Source: Pomphorhynchus laevis (Eukaryota > Acanthocephala > Palaeacanthocephala > Echinorhynchida > Pomphorhynchidae). From it: a DNA stretch of 64,000 bases. Both the position numbers and the translations under genes were made by a program. Location: the NCBI GenBank assembly GCA_012934845.2, contig WNNJ02003857.1, positions 1-64,000 on the forward strand. Direction: 5' to 3'. Of the stretch, positions 56,771-64,000 are shown one piece after another. Position 1 is the stretch's first letter. Every line of letters begins with the position of its first letter. Below the pieces are notes generated by a model, which worked only from the letters and a program-made list of their open reading frames with translations, was not told the DNA's origin and searched no databases.

Positions 56771-59110
56771 ATGTCAGGAGAAATGCTGCATCGACCGGAA
56801 TTCGCAAACAGCAGAAAGAGACTGTACTAGAAGAGAACTTTTGACAATTTCATGGAGCCTCGCGATGATCGAGCTTTAAGCAAATTAAAATATTAAATCA
56901 GATTCATCAGTCCGACAATACATGAAATAATTACGGATCAAACGGACTATGATTCCAAAGTTAGAATCCTTAACAAGCTATTCTTCAAAATGACCAGCGC
57001 TACATTTGTACGGTACACACTTTCGACTCGTCAGCAATACACGTCATAATCTAACAATAAATTCGTCCAGAATCTATATTAAATAAACTTCAGTGGCAAA
57101 CTAACTAATTTTACCGGTGAGGAGTATGGAGTGGAATTTGTCAGGGATGCATTTATGAACGGAATCATACCAACCCTCATTAGACAACGAATAATGGGAA
57201 TCAGCCTACAAGTCTTAATCAAGATGTAGACATTGCTAAATCACTCGAAACGACGCTAAGAGGCGTCGGACAATATAATCGCCAAAGCTTTGACACCGTT
57301 GCAGCGATTAGTCTCTCTCTTGAGGAACTGACGAAGTATCTGAATGGGAGAACAAAGAGCAATCAGCGGCGGTAACTACTAAAAATGGTTTCGCGGGGGA
57401 AGGTTCACCTTTGATCAAAATCTGCCGATCTCTAAACAAGCAAGTCTCCACAGCCGCCAGATCGTGCACTGTCAGGGTAGAAGTTTTCAATCCGCTCACT
57501 TCAAAGCTTAAAAGTATTAGCTACCGACTATTCAACATGATCTGATAAGTAAAACTGGTGTATTGACAGCTAGCATTGATTCTGGAAGTTCGCATAGTCT
57601 CATATATGATAATGTTGCACACACCTAAGTTTAAGTATACAGACGATTTACATGTATGCCAGTTTAGAGCCCTCTTCGCATTGTCAGCGTATTGTTGGCA
57701 CCTGTCGTGCTAACATTTTGGTCAACATCAACTCTATAAAGTTGTAGCCATCAGCGTACTCGGAAATATGTTTTCCGATGTAATTATGGATCTTGACTTC
57801 CAAAAACGACAAGGCTGTGTAAAATTCATATATGGTGGTTCAGAAGAACTATGCGTTCATCCTGAAAAGAAACAGTACAATGTAATCAAATCAAACATGC
57901 TAGATACTGTGCTGTTAGACAGTGTTTTCAATTAATTAAGCATGTCGCAACAAAGTCAAAAATCTTCGAAAAGAATGATTGCAAATTCATAGAAGCTTAA
58001 GTCAATTATCTACTGTACGATGACATCATAGAAAAATTTAAATGTCCATAGAAGGCTCAAATTATGATTGTTGAAAACGAATTAAAAGACGTGGAGAATG
58101 TGTGTAGGATATTCTCAAACGATCAAGCGTTTCACTTTATTAAATGCCCATCCACTTCCAAACATGCACCAGTTGATCAACCGAATTGCCCAATATCGAA
58201 TATTTTCAACGTTTAATTTGAAGAGTACCAATTATCATATCGATATACTTAAAGCGACATTATACTACATTTGAAACCGATGGGATATTATACCAATACT
58301 CGAGGATTATATTTGGCGTGACAAATAGAGTACCAGTATTTCAATGATATAACGACAATATGGTCCAATAGTATGGTCTAAAGCGTGCATTCCCGTATCT
58401 GAATAATGGCATGATAGTTGGAAACAATAAAAAACAATCAGAAATTTATGTCGATTGCCCACAGAAAGAATCTAACACTGAATGACGTGAAATCTATAAG
58501 CTACTAAATTAACTTACTCGGTTACAGCGTATGTAATTGTCATTATAAATATCTCTTGATCCTGAGCGGCTAAAACAATTGTTACATATGGCATCCATTC
58601 CAAACCAGTCAACCTTAAGCGCATATTTAGAATGTTTTTAATAAATACGGAAGCATTTAAGCACATAAGACGTTCGTCTTATGGTTATTCACGGTCTTCG
58701 TAGTTGTTAATTCCTGGTCGAGTACTGTTATGTAAGCACGACAGGAGTAAATACGATTATGTGGTAGATGAGGTTGAACTTTTGATGTAAATCATAATTA
58801 CTCATATGTAAAATACAGTAATGATGTACCTAGCTACAAAGATGCAGCAACAGTACCGATAGTTTGGAAATGTATCATGCACGAGACTACGAAACTACAT
58901 TTCCGACACAAGTATCATAATCGGGAGACGATATAATGCTACAATACGAAATCGCAACATCTAAAGGTAAAAACAAATAGCAGAGTTCGCGAATAAAAAG
59001 CCAACGATCCTGATAAGGCCCGCTTACGTAGATCTACGAGAATGCCAGAAATGTATGGCCAGCATTTTAAGGAAGAATGTAGTGAACAAGTCCTGTGATT
59101 TGACAATTGT
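56771..59110 (+). pseudogene. Decayed Ty3/gypsy element (gag, protease, RT, Pol C-terminus)
   Basis: Fragments in element order across shifting frames. Gag: 'YTLSTRQQ', FVQNLY, FVRDAFMNGIIPTLIRQRI at about 57140-57200. Protease: ASIDSGSSHSLIYDN at about 57572 and SDVIMDLDFQKRQGCVKF-IYGG at about 57776. The 'HVATKSKIFEKNDCKFIEA' linker lies at about 57950. RT: YSQTIKRFTLLNAHPLPN at about 58112 and 'FSTFNLKS' at about 58207. The Pol C-terminus LRRSTRMPEMYGQHF lies at about 59029. It has many stops, and the YxDD block is not readable. It is a different lineage from the intact element (DSGSS rather than DTGSS protease). Confidence 0.75.
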
Positions 59111-59159
59111 GCTACAGTATGAAATCACGAGACAAATTTGTGATTACAAGTGTCTAACC
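59111..59159. other. Possible 3' LTR remnant of the decayed Ty3 element
   Basis: Contains AATCACGAGACAAATTTGTGATTA, similar to a stretch at 56533. Weak evidence. Confidence 0.25.
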
Positions 59160-59424
59160 ATATCATATCAGCTAACTGAGTCTACGTATTTTATATTATT
59201 AATAAATTAAAAATAATGTTAAATAAAAGTTAAAAAATTAAAAAAAAGATTTAGAAATACTTAACAATTGTCATTTAAGATGCTATATAATTTATATCGA
59301 GTTGAAATTAAAAATTAAAAATAAAAGTCAACTTTTATGAATAGACTATTAATACAATAGAATGTTATGTATTAACATAACATACAATGTATTAGAATAA
59401 GAATGAGAGGTTATCCTGAGTAAC
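59160..59424 (+). repeat. Dispersed repeat R1, copy 2
   Basis: Starts with ATATCATATCAGCTAACTGA and TCTACGTATTTTATAT, ends with ATGAGAGGTTATCCTGAG. Same ends and order as 51133-51338, with about 60 extra bases in the middle. Confidence 0.65.
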
Positions 59425-59860
59425 TTCTCTGATAAAATTTGATTATATAGTGTATCTTATTCTTCTTATTTTAACAATAAAGCATATGATATATTCATCC
59501 ATTAAAATGTTTTGCTTGAGAGTTTAAATTTATTTTTAATAATATTGTGTTAATTTATATATTTTACTATTTTTGTTTGATTGCATTTTTATAGCATCCT
59601 ACTTATATATAGTTTAGATAACTTATTCAAATTAGCTAAGGGATCCTTTCACGGATACTTGTATATAATCTTGGTATATAATACTTTTATATAATCTTCA
59701 TCCTGTCTGATGAAGATATATAGAATGCTGCCTGGTGGAAGTTCCACGCAATATCTACAATTCATAAAACACAAGTTATCAATTCATAATAAATTCATAA
59801 TGAAAATTATATTCAGAAAGCAAGGCAAAGCAGTGGTCGATGTGCACAGATCTACCACCT
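59425..59860. other. No gene seen
   Basis: AT-rich. A small hairpin, CTACCACCTGTGTTAGGGCA-GGTGGTAG, lies at about 59852-59880, at the edge of the PLE relic. Confidence 0.45.
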
Positions 59861-59863
59861 GTG

Positions 59864-60500
59864 TTAGGGCAGGTGGTAGATGTGCTCACTGTTTAAGTGG
59901 CGATCTGCCATCAACTGCCCAATCCAATATAACTCCCGCTCTTTACGTTTCGCTGTATCCAAAATGTTGGATTCTAATATCGTTGTACGCATCTGATAGT
60001 TAGTGTTCTCAATGCAATGCATCGCTGCCCCATCATTCTTAGGCCTATTATGTGATATATCGCATCGTCTTGTGAGGGCGCGAATATTCATCTGACCACT
60101 AGTTTAACCCACGTACATATACGAACAGGCTTCACACATTGCGAGGTAAACAACGCCCTTGCTTTTGCAGCTATTCACACCGCGAATATGATATTTCGAA
60201 TTTGTAATTGTGTGCAAAACGTGTCAGTGTCATTCATTTCGTTGCAGCATTTACATCGCTTATCCCCACATGGCCTGCTGCGGCCGTCCGCCAATTTTGT
60301 CCCAGGTTTCTTTATAAGGCTACCAATTGTGTTCTTACTGCGGAAAGCGATACGTGGCTGTTGAATCATTGATCGACAGTCGGCATCCACGGTGTTAATC
60401 GCAGCTACAAAGTCGCGTTGCAACTTGTCCAGCTTAGGGTGGTAGACAAATGTGTTATATTGGCAATTACCCGCTGGTTTCGGAGTTTTCGTTAGAAGTT
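59864..60500 (-). pseudogene. PLE 3' part: RT-nuclease linker and GIY-YIG domain
   Basis: Minus-strand order: NTFVYHPKLDKLQRDFV (about 60470-60420), QPRIAFRSKNTIGSLIKK, CGDKRCKCC (the PLE cysteine motif), then after a frameshift GVVYLAMCEACSYMYVG, the GIY-YIG core, a TAA directly after it, and NIRALTRRCDISHNRPKN, MHCIENTNYQMRTTILE, KRKERELYWI down to 59864. The layout is that of a PLE between RT and C-terminus. One frameshift and one stop disable it. RT sequence would be expected above 60500; instead a second copy in opposite orientation begins at 60523. Confidence 0.8.
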
Positions 60501-60522
60501 ATGTACGAGGACTGATGACTAC

Positions 60523-60768
60523 GTGTTTAATGCAAACGCCCTTATATCGGAATTAAGAAAAAGGGGATATCGACAGAATGTTCTTACTAAGCAAAATCAG
60601 ATTGTTTTTAAGTTAAACAGAAACGACATTCTAACGAAAACTCCAAAACCTGCGGGTGATTGCCAATATAACACATTTGTCTACCACCCTAAGCTGGACA
60701 AGTTGCAACGCGACTTTGTAATTACGATTAGATGTGAAAATGAATTCTATTTAATTAGAAATATTTGA
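60523..60768 (+). pseudogene. PLE RT-nuclease linker fragment, inverted relative to its neighbour
   Basis: The plus-strand frame shows ISELRKRGYRQNVLTK, the 'LRKRGY' block that follows the RT in PLEs, then TKTPKPAGDCQYNTFVYHPK, the same peptide as in the minus copy at 60495-60408. After LQRDFV the similarity to PLE ends at about 60722 and the frame runs into the 266-bp direct repeat (60731-60996). The two copies are thus head to head about 140 bases apart. The fragment contains no catalytic domain. Confidence 0.72.
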
Positions 60769-60996
60769 TCATTCAAGTCATGATAATTACTTGTAATAAA
60801 GTGTTTTCTCCTGCACATCTGCATTGATATCAGGAATACAATAGCAATTATATACGTAGTAGTAAAATCCTCGAGAATATAATTTTTGGAAAAAAAAAAC
60901 GAAATCGGATTCCAATGCGCTATATGTCATCTAACCAAGTTTTAAATAATCACAGGAGACTGCCTAAAAAGTTTATGCGTCCAGCTCATAATCCTA
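60731..60996 (+). repeat. 266-bp direct repeat, left copy
   Basis: Matches 62572-62837 at roughly 92% by eye, same length and orientation. Shared landmarks: GATCATTC.AGTCATG, TTTTCTCCTGCACA, ATCGGATTCCAA, GTCATCTAACCAAGTTTTAA. Could be a terminal repeat of a PLE or another element. Confidence 0.85.
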
Positions 60997-62515
60997 AAAA
61001 TACAATTTACTAATGAACAGAACTGCGGTTGATTAATTTGCAGTAAAAAGAGCGTGAAAAAAATACAATCAATGTAAGTACGGTTGTCATTTATTAGTCT
61101 CGCATGTTGAAAAGATACAAAAATCACATACAGAAATGTGATTGATGGCCCAATGGAAATCATCATATACAATGAGTGTGACCAGATCATATTGCCAGTA
61201 CAAAACTAGCATTTTTATAATAAAATCAAAGCATATGAGATTTAATCTGAAATGACAATCTTAAAATTTTACAAATCATTTCAAAAATCATCTTTTTGAA
61301 TTAATCTAGCTCTGATTGATAAAATCTATAAAAAAAAACCATTTAAATGTCAAACTTCCAATATGTGCAAGCAATAGTACATCTACAGTGCATTTACACG
61401 AGATTGTTCACTTATTCTATTACATTTTTCTGGTATTTATCAAATTGTAATTTAACATTTATGAATGAAATTAATACTTGCTTGTAATAAGTGTTTCGAT
61501 TGCTAATTGAAAAAAAAACAAGTTATCTGATAATAATCATTACTATTTGCTAATATATTTGCTATTTTGGACCATTCCCTCAATAAAATACACCATATTG
61601 AGTTCGACGATGTCAGAGTACTTGCAAAATAATCAAATAGCCATAGACGTTTAATACTTGAGTCAATGCGCACAATAGCATATGAGAAAGGGTTGATAAT
61701 AATAAATCGAACTATGATTTTAGAATTCCCATCGATAGTATGGACTAAGAAAAATTCTTTTTAATTTTTCGTATCCATGGGAGGATATAAGGCAATGTTT
61801 GTTCTTTTTGAAAATAAGTACTAGCTTGAAAAGGGTCACTGTATTCTTACCGAAACGTAATAATTTATATAAAAGAATTTCTCTCGTGTAGATAATTTAT
61901 TATGCCTAAGCATAAGATTTGCTAATAATAATGAAAATAATATTTTTAATATTAATATTAAGTATTAATATTATAAATATTAATTAATAATATTAAATTA
62001 ATATTTCAAATTTATTTGAAATTAATTTGAAATCAATACTAGCAAATAGCAATTTTGCATTTATAAGTGAAATTACTTCTTGCGAAATATTCATGGATAT
62101 GCAATTTTTATTATTATAGCTATGATACAAACAATCATTATTTGTAGTTGTTCATTAATATAATCAATTATTGATTTTATCACATGATGCACGATATTAT
62201 GGTATTTCCATAAAATTATTGAAATAAAAAATACGTGTATTTATATTTTGAATAATATAATCAAACCTATCCTGATTGGCCGACGTACGCATTAAATAAA
62301 GGTATATCTAAAAATTATGTTTACAGCTTAATATTATATAATCAACTGTATCTTTACAAAGTCAATCTGGTTTCAATTTTTCACAATAAAAATAAATATT
62401 ATGTCGAATAGAATCCAATCTCATATGTTAATTTAATTCAATATTTAGTACTAATTAACCAGTTATTGATAATTTTATCTAGACTTCGTTTTTATTTTTC
62501 AATAAAATTAAACTA
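60997..62515. other. AT-rich interval between the direct repeats, no gene seen
   Basis: About 1.5 kb with no motif-bearing frame. Includes an ATATTAATATTAAGTATTAATATT simple-repeat patch at about 61945-62035. Confidence 0.5.
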
Positions 62516-62517
62516 GC

Positions 62518-62837
62518 AAAAATGTAAAAATGAATTCGATTTAATTAGAAATATTTGATTAAACTAGCTAAGATGTAAAAATGAATTCGATTTAATTAGA
62601 AATATCTGATCATTCGAGTCATGGTAATTACTTGTAAAAAATTGTTTTCTCCTGCACAGCTGCATTGGTATCAGGAATACAATAGCAGTTGTATACGTAA
62701 TAGTAAAATCCTCGAGAATAAAATTTTTGGAAAATAAAGACGAAATCGGATTCCAAGGCACGATATGTCATCTAACCAAGTTTTAAACAATCGCACGAGA
62801 CTGCCTAAAACGTTTATGCGTCCTGCTCATGATCCTA
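62518..62837 (+). repeat. 266-bp direct repeat, right copy, with partial third copy
   Basis: The full copy is 62572-62837. Its first 40 bases also occur just before it at 62518-62560, so the start is tandemly duplicated. Its end overlaps a perfect 12-bp hairpin (62819-62830 with 62837-62848, loop GATCCT). Confidence 0.85.
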
Positions 62838-63731
62838 TGAGCAGGACGTGGGATGCTCAGGCATCAACGAGTCAAATTATCGGAGACATTGGATTGTTGG
62901 ACCTCTACGTTTGACTTGCCTGTTCCAACGGATACAACCGTACAAAAATGTTGGACAGCGCCACTGTTTGAGACCCAGCTCCGCGGCCTTATTGCTTCCT
63001 GTAAATGCCCTAAAGATCGAGCCCGCTTACTTTCGGCAGCAACCAAATGGTCTGGCGCATTTCTGGATGCCCTGCCGATCGCCTCGGTAGGTACAAAAAT
63101 GGACGACCGCTCATTGTGTCTGGCAACAGCCCTACGCCTCGGATTTAAATTTTCACTCCCGTTCAATTGTGAGTGCCGGGTTACAACCGATGTATCAGGC
63201 ACACACGGTCTTGATTGCTCGAAGACAGTCTCGACACAACCGCCACAATGCAGTCAATGCTCTTATTCGTAGTGCTCTGATGGCGGCCAGTGTCCCGTCT
63301 CGCCTAGAACCAGTTGGACTGTGCAGAGATGACGGGAAAGACCGGATGGCGCTTCATTGGTACCTTGGGAAAGGGGACGCCTACTAGTATGGGACTTTAC
63401 CTGTCCCAGCACACTTGCGGCTAGTAATTTGTTCAACGCGGTTTGTGCGCTGGGCGAGGTGGCGAGAGTGGCCGAGAATCGGAAGCTGGACAAATACAGG
63501 GGCATCGATGCGTTCCAATACACTTTTGTCCCATTGGCGATCGAGACAATAGTGGCAACTAGGCCGATTACGTCCAGCTTCCGGGAATCTCTAGGGAAAG
63601 CTAATTGCCGCTACAGGCGATCGGAGAGCAGCGAGATATCTTTCACAGCGATTGAGCTGTGCGGTGCAACGAGGCAACGCTGCCTGTCTTTTGGAGGACA
63701 CCCAGGGGATTGCAAAATATTATCAATCTGA
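62838..63731 (+). pseudogene. Third LINE type (family K): C-terminal ORF2 relic, three frames
   Basis: Frame 1 (62853-63215): a 'CKCPKDRARLLSAA' block, FLDALPIASVGTKMDD, LCLATALRLGF, ECRVTTDVSGTHGLDCSK. Frame 2 (63215-63387): NRHNAVNALIRSAL, PSRLEPVGLCRDDGK. Frame 3 (63357-63731): LVWDFTCPSTLAASNL, TFVPLAIETIVATRP, and the terminal region. The order and spacing match the module after the RT in a group of metazoan LINE proteins. Two frameshifts (about 63215 and 63360) make it a relic; no RT is found upstream. It is noticeably more GC-rich than its surroundings. The same module occurs at 24990-25385. Confidence 0.75.
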
Positions 63732-64000
63732 TCTTAGTCATGATTTCCCATTTATAAACTCATTGTAATAATTGTGTAACTAGCAAATATGATTTTTATT
63801 AAATTAAATAAAAATATCACAAAAAAGCGTCACCAACAAAATAAGTAAATTATTTTGATCAAATATTTATTAAATAATATATCGTACATCAAATATTACA
63901 TCGAATTACGTACATAAACCTAAAAGTCATTATGATACATGAAATAAAAAATTAAATTAAAATATATATCTAGAAATATTAAAATAATTTTTTAAAACCA
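63732..64000. other. AT-rich end of the window, no gene seen
   Basis: Composed almost entirely of A and T with TTAAATAAAAATATC-type stretches. Confidence 0.5.

Noticed and set aside
60942-61190. 82-codon minus frame with hydrophobic stretch
   Set aside because: It overlaps the end of the direct repeat, has no motif, and the other repeat copy does not keep the frame open.

Overview
This is a stretch of AT-rich animal (invertebrate) nuclear DNA. The evidence is one intron-containing gene for an Enhancer-of-zeste-type histone methyltransferase, embedded in dense retroelements of kinds found in metazoan genomes: non-LTR elements with an APE-type endonuclease, Penelope-like elements (PLEs) with GIY-YIG domains, and Ty3/gypsy elements. 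The species cannot be named from the sequence. The host protein is strongly diverged outside its SET domain, which suggests a fast-evolving lineage. No bacterial operon, CRISPR array or recognisable tRNA/rRNA gene was seen.

Layout. 1-14521: four large copies (JA, JB, JC on minus; JD on plus) of one Jockey-superfamily-like LINE, here called family J. ORF1 is a zinc-knuckle Gag-like protein; ORF2 is endonuclease plus reverse transcriptase. JD is nearly intact. 14522-15870: a CR1-like LINE relic, tail to tail with JD. 16435-20285: a complete, apparently young Ty3/gypsy element with one open Gag-Pol frame, identical 80-bp LTRs and a 5-bp target duplication. 20300-26600: J fragments JE and JF, a second Ty3-type gag relic, a third LINE type, and inverted repeats. 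27290-36035: a PLE reverse transcriptase relic, J copy JG, an unidentified overlapping ORF pair, a PLE GIY-YIG relic, and J fragment JH. 36510 to about 46536, minus strand: the E(z)-like gene, with four well-supported exons plus one candidate 5' exon. Its introns hold long hairpins, a 380-bp tandem repeat and a 97%-identical partial copy of its own SANT exon. 47000-64000: AT-rich DNA with minisatellite and microsatellite, J copy JI, foldback repeats, a YIDD-type RT relic, a decayed Ty3 element, head-to-head PLE fragments, a 266-bp direct repeat and another piece of the third LINE type.

The most interesting object is the Ty3/gypsy element. It has no tRNA-type primer site after the 5' LTR. Instead, the 13 bases at 16516-16528 are exactly complementary to 13 bases inside its own LTR (16479-16491). 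This is the arrangement expected of a self-primed, Tf1-like retrotransposon, in a compact 3.85-kb animal element with unusually short LTRs. The second notable theme is a set of long inverted repeats, some with hammerhead-like CTGANGA cores, inside and around the E(z) gene.
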